DNA of 64,000 nucleotides from the NCBI GenBank assembly GCA_037176725.1, contig JAZBRS010000060.1, positions 51,612,001 to 51,676,000 on the forward strand, written 5' to 3'. Below the pieces are notes generated by a model. The model did not search any database. It was given only the letters and a program-made list of their open reading frames with translations, and was not told where the DNA came from. Position numbers and translations under genes: made by a program. Position 1 is the first letter of the stretch. Every line of letters starts with the position of its first letter. This stretch comes from Posidonia oceanica. Taxonomy: Eukaryota > Streptophyta > Magnoliopsida > Alismatales > Posidoniaceae. This document shows positions 1 to 10,640 of the stretch, in pieces.

Positions 1-950
1 ATGAGGAGGAAGGAGTGACGGTAGAAGCCTAGGTCGATTCATGGATGTCAAACTTAGAGCTACTTTATCTGGAACAGATCAAGTCGATAGTAGAAGACCT
101 GGCAGAGCACCAAGCTACAGAAAGGAAAGGGAAAGCTGTGGTTACGGACCCTCCTCTGCAGGAAGACCATGACTCTATCATGGCCTTAGAAGAAGACTCA
201 GCAGCATCGGACTCCCCTAGACCAAATGAGCTCATTACTTTGCAATCGGAAGGCGGGTCTAGGTGGTTTGTGCAGCACATGCCTCACTCGGGCAGTTTAG
301 CAAGCAGTAGTGCCCAGATCAGCCGCCAGTCCGACATACCCTCCACAAGCATGCTAGAAGACTCAGAGGAAGAAGCACTAGCAATCCAAACAGCAGGAGT
401 AACAGAGCAGAAGGTAGTATCAGTAACAGAGTTGTCAGCAGCCTCATTAACAGAGCCATCAGCAGTATCAGTAACAGAATCAGCAGGGCCGTTAGCAGCA
501 TCAGCAGAGCGCTCAGTAGAATCAGCCAGGCCAGAGCAAATAGAGGAAGTTGCCAGGACGGAGGTCGCGCACCGAGGCTACAAGAACACTCGAGTAAGCG
601 TGACCATCCTGAAGCGTCACCAGGGCCAAGCAGCGGAACATATACACTCTTTCGACATCACAAATCCTTCTTTTGAGAAAGAGATCCTCTCATAACTTAT
701 TGCCATTGGATAGGAGGATGATACGGGCAAGGATGAGAATGATGAACCATTGCCCGAGTTCCAACCCTATGACAACGATCCAGAAGGCCCCAACATCCAT
801 GTTGAAGAAGAAACAGAGGTCGTTAACGTCGACACAGCTGAGGAAGTCAGAGAGGTTCGCATCAGTGCCCAGCTGTCCCCCCAGGCTCGAGCAGAGTTCA
901 TCGCATTCCTAAAGGAGTATGAGGATGTCTTCGCCTAGAGTAATGAAGAT
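1..950 (+). pseudogene. pol linker between protease and RT (broken)
   Basis: This is the low-complexity connector of a Tat polyprotein, not a catalytic domain. The first ORF (45-695, 216 aa) is rich in Ser, Ala, Glu and Thr and contains an 18-nt-like repeat (ACAGARYYRTCAGCAGNNTCAGTA-type) at about 400-520. A second stretch (750-938) ends in a DVFA motif, which normally runs straight into the RT. Stops at 693-695 (TAA) and 936-938 (TAG) interrupt it. The TAG sits where Tat elements have Trp (VFAW), so it is a likely TGG to TAG change. The matching part of element B is at 27000-27477. Confidence 0.8.
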
Positions 951-1910
951 ATGGTTGGCCATGACATAGAAATAGTGGTGCACAATCTGCCCTTGAATCC
1001 TGATGCCAAGCCAGTAAAGCAGAAGCTGAAAAGATGGCGACTGCAGTGGCTGCTTATGATCAAAGAAGAGATCATGAAACAGCACAAAGTCAATTTCTTG
1101 AAAGTCGTCCTTTATCCTGAATGGCTGGCAAACATTGTACCTGTGCCCAAGAAAGACGGTCGAGTCCGGATCTGCATCGACTATAGGGACCTGAACAAGG
1201 CGAGTCCCAAGGAGGACTTTCCTTTGCCTCACATTGACGTCCTAGTCAACAATACAGCGGGCCACAAAATGCTCTCCTTCATGGCCGGCTTTTCGGGGTA
1301 TAACCAGATCAGAATGGCAGAAGAAGACATGGAAAAGACTTCATTTATCACCCCTTGGGGGGTCTTCTGCTACCTAGTTATGCTATTCGGACTGAAGAAT
1401 GCTGGCGCAACCAACCAGAGGGCCATGACTGCATTGTTCCACGACCACATGCACCAGGAGTTGGAGGTCTACGTGGATGATATGATTGCTAGAACCAGAG
1501 AGCCTGAAGATTATCTAGCCTGTTTGAAGAAGCTCTTTGACCATCTACGGAAGTACAAGCTGCGCCTCATCCCCAATAAATGTGTATTCGGGGTGTCTCC
1601 TGGCAAACTACTGGGCTACATTGTTAGCCAAAGGGGGATTGAAGTGGACCCGATGAAGGCCAAAGCCATCGTGGATATGCCACCCCCTCGGACTGAAAAG
1701 GAGGTCAGGGGTCAGCTTGGGCGTTTACAATATATCAGTCGCTTCATTGCACAGCTTACGCCCATCTGTGAGCCAATATTCAAGCTCCTGAAAAAGAATG
1801 CGCAGATTGACTGGAGCGAGGAGTGTCAGGCTGCATTTGTTAAGATCAAGCAGCTGTTGATTAAGCCTCCTGCCAGGGAGACCCCTACTTCTCTACCTTT
1901 CTACCACAAA
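951..1910 (+). pseudogene. pol: Reverse transcriptase domain of Tat pol
   Basis: RT would copy the element RNA into DNA in the cytoplasmic particle. The 330-aa ORF contains the fingers motif VPVPKKDGRVRICIDYRDLN (about residues 62-82), the palm and the catalytic YVDD box (residues 174-177, nt 1470-1481). GLKNAGATNQRAM just before YVDD is typical of the Tat clade. Motif A normally reads FMDGFSGYNQI but here reads FMAGF: the catalytic Asp is Ala (residue 112, codon GCC 1284-1286), so the enzyme should be inactive. The frame is lost near 1905-1915, where the protein continues one frame over from about 1918. Recognition of RT is certain; inactivity is inferred from known RT chemistry. Confidence 0.93.
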
Positions 1911-2208
1911 GCATTCCATGGGCACCGTCTTGGGCCAACATAATGAATCTGGCAGAAAGGAGCATGCCACTTACTACCTGAGCAAGAAGTTCAATGAATG
2001 CGAAGCCAGGTACAGTACAATGGAGAAGACCTGCCTATCTCTTGTCTGGAATACACAGAAACTAAGGCATTACATGATGGCGTACCCAGTTCAGCTCTTG
2101 TGCCGGCATGATCCTATCAAGCTCCTCTTTCAAAAACCGGCCATGGTAGGTAGATGTGTTTAGTGGCAAGTGTTATTGTCTCAGTACGACATCACCTTTG
2201 TCACTTAG
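1911..2208 (+). pseudogene. pol: Retroviral-type RNase H domain of pol
   Basis: This is the RNase H attached directly to the RT in Ty3/gypsy elements. The segment GTVLGQHNESGRKEHATYYL followed by SKKFNECEARYSTMEKTCLS (1918 onward) is the conserved core, including the YSTMEK signature. It lies one frame away from the RT because of the frameshift near 1910. TAG stops occur at 2161-2163 and 2206-2208. The second is at a position that is Gln in related proteins (VTQKSMKGQA), consistent with CAG to TAG. Together with the following archaeal-like RNase H it gives the dual arrangement typical of Tat elements. Confidence 0.85.
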
Positions 2209-2880
2209 AAATCCATGAAGGGCCAAGCTATGGCAGACCATCTTCCTGATCTCCCACTGCCTGAATATCAGCCACTCCAGATGCAGTTTCTAGATGAAGA
2301 TATTCTGTTTGCAATGGAGGACTCTGAAGAGAAAGATCCTGAAGATCAAGAGCATTGGCAGTTACACTTTGATGGTGCTGTGAACAAGAAAGGCCGAGGC
2401 ATAGGTGCAGTGCTGACAACGCCTCAGGGATAGATGATTCCCTTCGCCAGGAAGCTGACCTTCAGATGCACCAATAACGAGGCAGAATATGAGGCATGCA
2501 TCTTAGGACTGAATGTCGCCCTCGAGCATGAGGTGCAGAAGCTGCTGGTGCACGGTGATGCTATGCTGGTGATCTGTCAAGTCAACGGCGAATGGAGGAC
2601 AAAAGATCCAAAGCTACTGCCATATCATGAACACCTGCTGAAGCTGATAGAACAGTTTGCGACCATCCGCTTCACATACATGAACCGAGCAAGGAACGCA
2701 TATGCAGATGCGTTGGCAACCTTGGCGTCCTGGCTCAGCATACCTGAAGACAGCACAGTGGATGTATCTGTTACTCGCATAGAGCAGCCTGCACACTGTA
2801 TGAACATAGAAGAGACAGATCCAGCAGAGAAGGAACAGTCCTGGTATCATGACATAAAAGCTTTCCTGGAATCTAGCAGC
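2209..2880 (+). pseudogene. pol: Archaeal-like RNase H (aRNH) domain of pol
   Basis: This is the second RNase H, a hallmark of the Tat lineage. It starts with WQLHFDGAVNKKGRGIGAVL (about 2356-2415) and continues NNEAEYEACILGLNVAL, VHGDAMLVICQVNGEW and NAYADALATLAS. The four acidic catalytic positions (D in FDGA, E in NEAEYEA, D in HGDA, D in YADALA) are all present. One TAG at 2431-2433 (after TTPQG) breaks it. The domain runs on in frame into the integrase. Element B lacks this domain entirely. Confidence 0.87.
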
Positions 2881-4080
2881 TTTCCACCCAGTACCTCAAC
2901 TGCAGACAAAAGAACTCTGACGCGTCTGGCGTCAAAGTATGTATTAGGGGCGGGACAATTGTACAGAAGATCATACAATCAAATGCTTCTGTGCTACTTG
3001 AACAAATCAGAGGCTGATACACTGATGCTCCAAGTGCATGCGGGGACCTACGGCCCGCACATGAACGGCGTCCTCCTGGCCAAGAAGATAATGCTTCAGG
3101 GATACTTTTGGCTAACTATGAAAGCAGACAGCTGCCGATTTGTGCGCAGATGCCACAACTGCCAAGTGCACGGCAACTTTATTCGAGCGCCCCCTCAAGA
3201 ATTGCATAGCATGTCGTCGCCGTGGCCCTTCTCCACCTAGGGGATTGATGTCATTGGTGCCATCCACCCTGCAGCTTCCAACGATCATCGTTACATTCTG
3301 GTAGCGATTGATTACTTCACCAAGTGGGTGGAAGCGACCTCCTACAAAACAGTGACTGCCGTGGCTACAGAAAAGTTCATCAGAAACAATATCATAGCCC
3401 GATACGGGGTCCCACATGCAATCATATCTGATAATGACACAAATTTCATTGCTAAGAGGATCGAAGACTATCTGCAGAGCTTCAGTATCAAACACCACAG
3501 ATCCTTGCCTTATCGGCCGCAGATGAACGGTGCAATGGAGTCCGCCAACAAAAATCTGGTCAAAATCCTAAAGAAGATGGTGGAAACTCATAAGGACTGG
3601 CACGACAAGCTCCCTTACGCACTTTGGGCGTATAGGACATCTATCCGGACTTCAACAGGTGCCACCCCATACTCTCTAGTGTATGGCATGGAGGCGGTGT
3701 TGCCTATCGAGGTAGAGATCCCGTCGCTGCGGATCCTATGGGAAGTTGAGTTGGAAGAAGCAGAATGGGTTGAAGACCGCTGCGTCTAGCTGAATCTGAT
3801 TGATGTGCACAGACTGCAAGCTATGCATAATGCTCACTGCTACCAGAAGAGAATGGCCAGGTCATACTTGAAGAAGGTTCAGCCAAGGGGATTCCAATCT
3901 GGGGACCTTGTTCTGCGCGCCATTCACTTGCCTGATGGTCAAGGGAAATTCCGACCTAACTGGCGTGGCCCCTTTGTGGTCAAACAAGTCTTTTCGGGTG
4001 GCACTGTAACTCTTGAGGATATGGATCAGGTCGAGCAATCTGAGCCCGTCAACCTGTGCTACCTCAAGAAGTACTATTAG
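2881..4080 (+). pseudogene. pol: Integrase domain of pol, element A
   Basis: Integrase inserts the DNA copy into the genome. The N-terminal HHCC zinc finger is visible (H in VHAGTYGPH, then CHNC at about 3153-3164). The core has D (GIDVIG), D (SDNDTNF) and E (GAMESANKN), with exactly 35 residues between the second D and the E. The usual SDNG is SDND here; element B still reads SDNG. The C-terminal GPF-type module (WRGPFVVKQVF) is present and the protein ends YLKKYY at 4080. Stops at 3238-3240 (TGG to TAG, judged against B) and 3787-3789 (CAR to TAG) interrupt it. Confidence 0.92.
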
Positions 4081-5546
4081 TAGCCAGGGCAACCCCGTTG
4101 CAGATGCCTTCCCCATCTAATCACTTGCATTCTCATTCCTACCTGGATTTCCTATTTTGCTTCTTACATCTCTATTCCTGTACACTTGCTTATGCTTCTT
4201 CTATCCTTCTCTTACACTTCTATCGCATTTCGTCCTTTCCAAACATCATCTCTTTTCAAATCATCATCGTCATCCTCACAAATCATGCATTGCATTTTCT
4301 GCCCAGTGATGAAAATTGGAAGTGCTTGCCTGCTCTGAAAGGAGCCCACCTTGCCTCACCCGGCACTACTCGGATGTCTTAGCTAGTAAAGGAGCCACCA
4401 CCAATCAGGACAGGCGAACTGCCCAAACTTGTAGGACATGCACCTTCTGAGGGAGAAAAAATGCTCGGATGTGAGTTCAAAAAGAGAGAATAGACATCTA
4501 GGCTTGGGCATATCAAAAGAAACAGAAGGCGAAGACAGAAGCCGGCTCTAGAGATAGGGGTGTGCAGTCTAACCTTGCTCCTCCTACCCATCACATGGCA
4601 GACCCAAAGCCCACATCCATTACAACCTAAGCACCCTTCTTTTTGCCTCCAAAATGGGGATAGCAAAAGCCTGAAAAAAAAAAGAGAGAAAAAAAGAAGT
4701 CAAACAAGCAAAACAAAAAAAAAAGCGGAAAAGAAAAGCTAGCAAGAAAAAAAGAGAAAAAGAAAGGGTTTGGACAAAAGTCAGCCCAAAAATACAGGCA
4801 ATATCATCCCCCCATACCCTAGAAGAAGACCAAGGGTGTAAGCCTAAACAGTTCACAACCTCCCACCTCAGAAGCAAACACTTACCATCTCCTAGCTAGG
4901 GGAAGAGAAAGCCTGCACACCCATGAGGGAGAAATCCAAAAATGAGAGCAGAAAAAGTAAGTGTAGGTCCTAAGAGTTTGGCAAGTAGCCTGTCCTCACC
5001 ACACCACCACCTGTATACTGCCAACACCTGTTCCGAAGTGCCACCAGCAAGCTAAGAGTCCAAGTAGGGCCCTGTGAGTCAGGGACCACTTCCTTCCTCT
5101 ACAGCAGGCACCAAAGCACTTCGTATGCTGAGGGCACCAAAGCATACTAATCATTTCTTGAAACATATCAACCTGCATCATGCATACCTGCATCTCCAAT
5201 CATCCCTTCCTTCTTTCCAATCATTCCGCTCTGCAAACTTGCCTCGGCTCTGAGACAGTACTTCTTGCCAAGCACACGTTGACGCCGCTCGAGCTGCACT
5301 GGTCCAGATCTTCTACCAGCCCTCGCCCCCATGTCAACAGAACTGCTACAGAATTCTCTTGCTTATGTGTACTTAGCTGCTATTTTCTGATATTAACTGC
5401 TGCAATATATTGAACTGCTTTCCCAGCCTCAGATTCTACTTTCACTTAAAGATTATATGCCTGTGTGATCTGACTGTCTACAGCATTAATAACAGGTACC
5501 TTGGAGAATCTGCAGCATCTGTCTGTTTCACCCTACGGCCTATGCC
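4081..5546 (+). other. pol-to-extra-ORF spacer of element A
   Basis: This stretch of about 1.5 kb has no credible ORF. It contains C/T-rich sequence (4120-4300), an A/G-rich stretch (about 4670-4770) and mixed sequence. It aligns along its length with 28676-30176 of element B, and parts align in reverse with 47060-47900 of element D. Just before the extra ORF, CTGTCTACAG (about 5473-5482) after a pyrimidine-rich run resembles a plant 3' splice site and is preserved in B (30105-30114). The extra ORF may therefore be expressed from a spliced RNA; that is inference. Confidence 0.6.
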
Positions 5547-6749
5547 ATGGGTTATCCTACTCTTGAGACCCCAGTGCACTGTTCTGAAGCCCTACGAGGT
5601 TGGATTGGCAAGCTTACCCAGGAAGATTGCGAGAAGCAACGCCTCTGGGGCATACCGACCAAACTGCTGAAGGTGGCTGATGTCGAAGTAAGCCGACACC
5701 TCCTATGCGCTGCCGCAAGATTCTGGAAGCCTGCGCACCATGTCTTCCGCTTCGGAAGGACAGAGCTGACACCAACACTAGAAGAGGTGCACCGCATCTG
5801 TGGCTTCTCCCAGCTGATGGGACCACCCATCTTCATGAGGCGTGACAAGTACATAGCGGTCCTCTGCAAGCTATCTGGGCTATCTACTGACTGGTGCCAG
5901 CAAAGACTGATCTGCACCAACGGCCCTACGCCCATGCTGCACCTACATTACTTTGACGAAATCATAGACAAGCGTGCTGAGCTCGGAGATGATCTGTGGC
6001 TTCGGGGGTTTGTCACCTGATTTCTTGGAGAGCTGATATTCACTCACGACCGGATGACAGTTGCGATAGAAATTGCTGAAATCGCACTAGCTATAGTGAC
6101 TAGGCAGATAGACTTGGCACCAGTTGTCTTGGCTAAGACATACCGCGGGCTGGACTGCATCTCTCAGCGCTACCGCCACTTCCACGGCTGCGGAGTGCTA
6201 GTGCAGATCTGGTTGGCTGCACATCTTGAACTGAACATATTACGCCCCCGGGGCAACGCTATTGAGACATATTGCAATAGCGGCCACGCCAGAACAATCA
6301 AGAGCGTCCCTGAAGAATACAAGAAATTATCTGATTTGACGGACGACACCGTCACATGGCGCATCATTCCATCTGCGGCTGAGCCTTTTACTATCTTCTT
6401 CGACACCCGCGATGCGCAACTTGTGGTGCTGCCTGGATTCACTGGAGGCATGGAGTATCATCCCATCCGGGTCATGCGGCAGTTCGGCCTCCAGCAAGGC
6501 GCCTTCATAGACAGCACAGCCCCAAGGCTTCTCCAGACATATCCATACGGCTCAACATCTGCTACAACTAAGCTAGCTGATCTTATGCAGCATGGGGTGC
6601 GATCTACTGACTTAGCATCTGCGTAAGGCTTGGGATGCACCCCTGAATATCTAACGGAGGTACAAGCGTTCTGGCCCATCAGTGAGATACCTCCTGGCGC
6701 TCCCCAGTTCCCTGACTCCAAAAGGGCAAAGAAAGCTCGGATCGACTAG
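5547..6749 (+). pseudogene. Extra ORF: DUF7745 / plant-mobile-domain-like protein, copy A
   Basis: This captured ORF downstream of pol has 400 codons plus stop in copies A and B alike. Its body resembles the DUF7745 group of plant transposon proteins, related to the plant mobile domain: RFWKPAHHVFRFGRTELTPT, EEVHRICGF, LAKTYRGLDCISQRYRHFHG, TVTWRIIPSA and YHPIRVMRQFGLQQ follow in the expected order. The C-terminus is basic (KRAKKARID). Two stops break copy A: TGA at 6018-6020 (B has CGA) and TAA at 6624-6626 (B has CAA), both C-to-T changes. There is no length difference from copy B, so the ORF was probably under coding constraint until recently. The function is unknown; family assignment is from memory of motif patterns. 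Confidence 0.75.
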
Positions 6750-7293
6750 AGCATCAATGTAGCTGTCTGTTTTTTTGTCTTATGCTGTATCTCTTGGCCT
6801 GTCACAAGCATGTAATCAAGTTCTATCAATGCAAAAGTGTTCAAAGGCGTTCTGAGCCACCTGTTTGCATTTCAAACCTGCTTCAAGTACATGCATGCAT
6901 CATATCAATCATATCTGCAGGGCCCCTGGCCAGACTTGCTGCCAAACACCGCAGGAAAGTCCTCTTCAACCAATCCGAGTGCTGACCCACGCCATTCAAG
7001 CAAGCAAAGTCGCCGAGCACCGTCATCCAAATCTTCACCGGGCTGGCACCCTTAACTGCTCGGTGATAAGTCCGTCAACTTGTCACTCGGGCTGGTACCC
7101 CAAACTACTCGTCTGGCAAACACGTCAATTTTGCCTTCACCCCCTGTTTTTTATGCCAAGGACGCGCTGGCCAACCCCTGGCATCATCCTGATACCAGGG
7201 GCATCTTTTGATCGTCGCTTGGTATCACCCCCTCTTTCCCCCGTGATATTCCTGATATCATGGGATGATTCGCTCTCGCGAAACTCATTCATT
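6750..7293 (+). other. 3' untranslated segment with hairpin and PPT-like box
   Basis: This segment is non-coding. It contains a partly duplicated unit with GGGCTGGYACCC and CAACTGCTCG/CAAACTACTCG, related in reverse to 46600-46730 and 49150-49370 of element D. At 7177-7199 two 10-nt arms, CCTGGCATCA and TGATACCAGG, flank TCC, giving a hairpin with one mismatch. It is followed at once by GGGGCATC, the same 8-mer that ends the true PPT at 9138. In element B the matching hairpin (31849-31871) is perfect. Confidence 0.55.
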
Positions 7294-7560
7294 TGCCGGC
7301 CGATAAGTCCGATATCTTATCATTCTATTCATTTGCTGGCCGATAAATCCGATATCTTATCATTCCATTCTTTCCTCCTCTCTTTGCTGGCCGATAAGTC
7401 CGATATCTTACCATTCCATTCTTTTATTCATTTGTCGGCCGATAAGTCTGATATCTTATCATCCTCTCTTTGCCGGCCGATAAGTCCGATATCTTATCAT
7501 CCTCTCTTTGCCGGCCGATAAGTCTGATATCTTATCAATCAATCATCCTTTTTCTTATCA
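7294..7560 (+). repeat. Tandem repeat, GATAAG-hairpin family, element A
   Basis: There are about six units of 35-50 bp with the core GCCGGCCGATAAGTCCGATA then TCTTATCAT. Each unit holds the inverted arms GATAAG and CTTATC around TCCGATAT. The linkers (TTCATTTG, TCTCTTTG and similar) vary in length. The same family sits at 31969-32350 in element B. A diverged form on the opposite strand fills 44097-46443 in element D. Confidence 0.9.
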
Positions 7561-7587
7561 ATCAATCAATCAATCACCTCTCTTTCT

Positions 7588-8580
7588 GGTTGATAAGACC
7601 GTAAACTATCATCTTTGGCTGATATCCAAAACTATCCCGCAGTTGTGTTATACGGCTGACATCCAGTAACTGTCCCTCGTAATTGCACCTTCCGGTTGAT
7701 AGGACCGTAAACTATCATTCTCTGGCTGATGATCCAAAACTCATCTTTGGCTGATATCCAAAACTATCCTGCAATTACGTTATACGGATGATATCCAGTA
7801 ACTATCCCTTGCAATTGCTCTTTCCGGTTGATAGGACCGTAAACTATTCTTTGGCTGATGATCCAAAACTCATCTTTGGCTGATATCCAAAACTATAACC
7901 GGCAATTGCATTATACTGCTGATAACCAGTAACTATCCCTCATGATCGCGCTTCCCGGTTGATTGGACCGTAAACTATCGCTCCTGGTTGATAGGCCCGT
8001 AAACTATCGCTCCCGGTTGATAGGCCCATAAACTATCGCTCCCGATTGATAGGACCGTAAACTATTGCTGCGCCAATCATGTTATACGGCTGATATCCAG
8101 TAACTATCACTCGCAAATTCCCTTTTCGATTGATAGAACCGTAAACTATCGCTTTCGGTTGATAGGACCGTAAACTATTGCTCTCCGGTTGATAGGACCA
8201 TAAACTATCGTGGGCATTTGCATTATACGGCTGATATCCAGTAACTATCACTCATGGATTGTGCTTCCGGTTGATACAACCGTAAACTATCGCTCCCGGT
8301 TGATAGGCCTGTAAACTATCGCTCCCGGTTGATAGACCCGTAAACAATCACTCCCGGTTGATAGGCCCGTAAACTATCGCTCTCCGGTTGATAGGACCGT
8401 AAACTATCCTGCACAATCATGTTTTACGGCTGATATCCAGTAACTATCACTCACAACTGCACCCTCCGATTGATAGGACCGTAAACTATCGCTTTCGGTT
8501 GATAGGACCGTAAACTATCGCTTCTGGTTGATAGGTCCGTAAACTATCGCTTCCGGTTGATAGGACTGTAAACTATCTAG
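7588..8580 (+). repeat. Tandem repeat, GATAGGACCGTAAACTATC family, element A
   Basis: This is a roughly 1-kb array of about 28-bp units reading GGTTGATAGGACCGTAAACT then ATCGCTYCC. It is interrupted every few units by a longer variant, TTATACGGCTGATATCCAGT followed by AACTATC. The main unit has inverted arms GATAG and CTATC around GACCGTAAA. The array ends in a single GATAAG-type unit (8580-8610), which links it to the neighbouring array. The matching array in B is 32520-33478. Confidence 0.92.
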
Positions 8581-8610
8581 TCGATAAGCCCGACGTCTTA
8601 TCACTTTCTT

Positions 8611-9125
8611 CGCGCGGCTTTGTTCCGAGAAGACAAAGTCCCGCATCCCCCCCACGACTGGAGAGTTGGCCCCTCTCCGATCGCGCTTCCTTTTTGCTTG
8701 CTTGCTCCCTCAGGCAGGGACAAGCTGCACTTTTCTCTCTCGCCTTGTTGCGCAAGTTTGGACTAGCTGCCAGATTTTTGCGTTACATCGCGGTTTCTTT
8801 TAGCATTCCTTTTGCATCCTCTCTGCACTCCTTTTTCTAACATTGCATGCTAAACTAACATCATCAGCATCATTTCACTGCATCAGCATTCTCACATCTG
8901 TACTAACTTTTCCACTAACATCTGCATTGCATCCGCATTAGCATGCATTGCATACATTGCATCTCATCCATCTGTACCTGCATTTCGCATTACGGCAAGG
9001 GGCCACGACGTTCGATGCATCTGCCGAATGAGTAGCTCACGCCAACAGCAATCTTCAGCTCCCGTCGGTCAGATGGGGTGTCTTGTCAACCCTGAGCAGC
9101 GGCCTCGCTTCGCTTGACCTCACTC
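8611..9125 (+). other. PPT-proximal segment of element A
   Basis: No gene is seen. The segment holds a short C/T-rich part, then a GCAT-rich stretch (8800-8990: GCATTGCATNC motifs), then a block (about 9000-9125) containing CACGCCAACAGCAAT and GTGTCTTGTCAACCCTGAGC. That block is conserved in element B (33890-34017) and, in reverse, in D (about 43724-43860). This makes it the best-conserved non-coding segment next to the PPT. Confidence 0.6.
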
Positions 9126-9138
9126 AGGGAGGGGCATC
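9126..9138 (+). promoter_or_regulatory. Polypurine tract (PPT) of element A
   Basis: AGGGAGGGGCATC lies directly before the LTR start TGTTGACA. The PPT primes plus-strand DNA synthesis in LTR retrotransposons. The same motif precedes the LTR at 34031 and, in reverse, the LTR that ends at 43710. Confidence 0.85.
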
Positions 9139-9839
9139 TGTTGACACTCCATTTTGGTAGGCTGAATCAATTGGAATCTTCTGGTGGCTTCTGAATCCAA
9201 ATCTAGGTCCAAACCTACACATTTCCTTTCATCCTTCTCTCCAAAACAAGCCCAAACCTAACCTAGAATCACACCCCTTTCCCAAGCCCAAAAATTACCC
9301 AAAAACCATAGGAAAACTCACCCTTCCTAACTTAGCAAACCCACCAAAAACCCTTAAAAATTTCAAACCAAAACCACTCCCAAAAACCCTAGAAAATCTA
9401 GGTAAAACTACCCTTTTTCTATACCTCAAAACCCTTCCAAAGCCTTCCAAAATCCAAATACAAACCCTTGGTCCAACACTAAAGACCCTAGGCCACACAC
9501 TCCCCAAATTTCACCTCTTTTCTAAACCTCTAACCCCTTCGTTTATCTAAATTATCCTTTTCTCTCTCCTAGGTTATTCTTTTCTCTCTCCTTTCTCTCT
9601 CTCCTTCTCATTCTCCTTCTTTTCACTCCCTTCTCTCTTTTTTTCTTACTTGGCTATGGGCCCACCTTTTGCATCTATCTCTTCTGTATTTTATTCATAT
9701 TTTTATTTTATTTTTAGCTTATTCCTTGATTTTCTAATATTTATTTTCCTTCCACTCCTCTCTTTCCTCTTTCTTTCTCCATTTCTTCCTTTTCTTTTTC
9801 CTTTTCCCTTTCTTTTCCTTTCTTCCACTAAATCTTTGA

Positions 9840-10640
9840 GAAACCTTTAAAAACCTTTAAAACTCTAAAACAAAAGAAAAACAAATCAAAATCCTAAAAA
9901 GAAATAATTAAAAACTTAAACAAACAATTAAAAACAAATATCTAACTAAATCCAACTAAAAAAAGGAAACCATGAATGCAATCTAAAAAATATAAAACAA
10001 ACAAAAGGAAAATGCTATAAAATCATGCAAAAACCAAAATATAATCAAAACAAACCAAAAGTAAAAACCCCATTAAAAATAATCAAAAAACAAATCCTAA
10101 GAAGAAAGAAAACAATTAAAAAACATTAAGACAACTAATTAAGGAAAAAAAACTTAACTAAACAAATCTAAAAGAAACAATTAGAAAATTTTAAAAACAA
10201 CTTAAAAACTTTAAAAAATAAAAAAGGGGAAAGAACTTAACAAGGAAAACCTAACTAAAAAAATATATACTAAAAGAACTTAACAAACAAAATCAAAAAT
10301 AATTTAAAGAAGACTTAAGAAAAAATCCTAAAAACTAAAACACCTCCTAACTAATTAACTTAAAAACAACCTTTAAAAAGTCTAATCAAAAATCCCAACT
10401 TAACAAGAGAAACTTAACAAGAAAAACTTAACTAAAAAACAATTAAAAAACTTATCAAACATTTAAAACAAAATCAAAAAACGATTTAAAGAAAACTTAA
10501 AGAAAACCCTAAAAACTCAAATCAAAACTAAAATTTTTTCCTAATCCTAATTAACTAATTAAAAACAATCATCGAAAACATAATCAAAAAATCCTAACTT
10601 AAACAACTACTTTAAAAACATTTTCAAATCTTTTTCTATT
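9840..10640 (+). other. A-rich, G-depleted tract in LTR 1
   Basis: About 800 bp are dominated by A, with moderate C and T and very little G. There is no ORF. The matching tracts are 34740-35480 in LTR 2 and, as a T-rich mirror, about 20700-21480 in the reverse solo LTR. The strand asymmetry is therefore a fixed property of this LTR family. Confidence 0.7.

Larger units (their letters stand above)
1..9138 (+). mobile_element. Element A, internal region (Tat-type Ty3/gypsy, 5' part outside window)
   Basis: This is the 3' portion of the internal region of a Tat-type LTR retrotransposon. Order: protease-RT linker, RT, RNase H, archaeal-like RNase H, integrase, spacer, extra DUF7745-like ORF, tandem repeats, polypurine tract. 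It ends at the PPT directly before the LTR at 9139. Its 5' half lies outside the window. It is about 90% identical by eye to the matching parts of element B. Several in-frame stops and one pol frameshift make it non-coding today. Confidence 0.93.

Noticed and set aside
6865..7521. 218-aa ORF downstream of the DUF7745-like ORF
   Set aside because: Its second half is the translation of the GATAAG array. The frame is not kept in element B.
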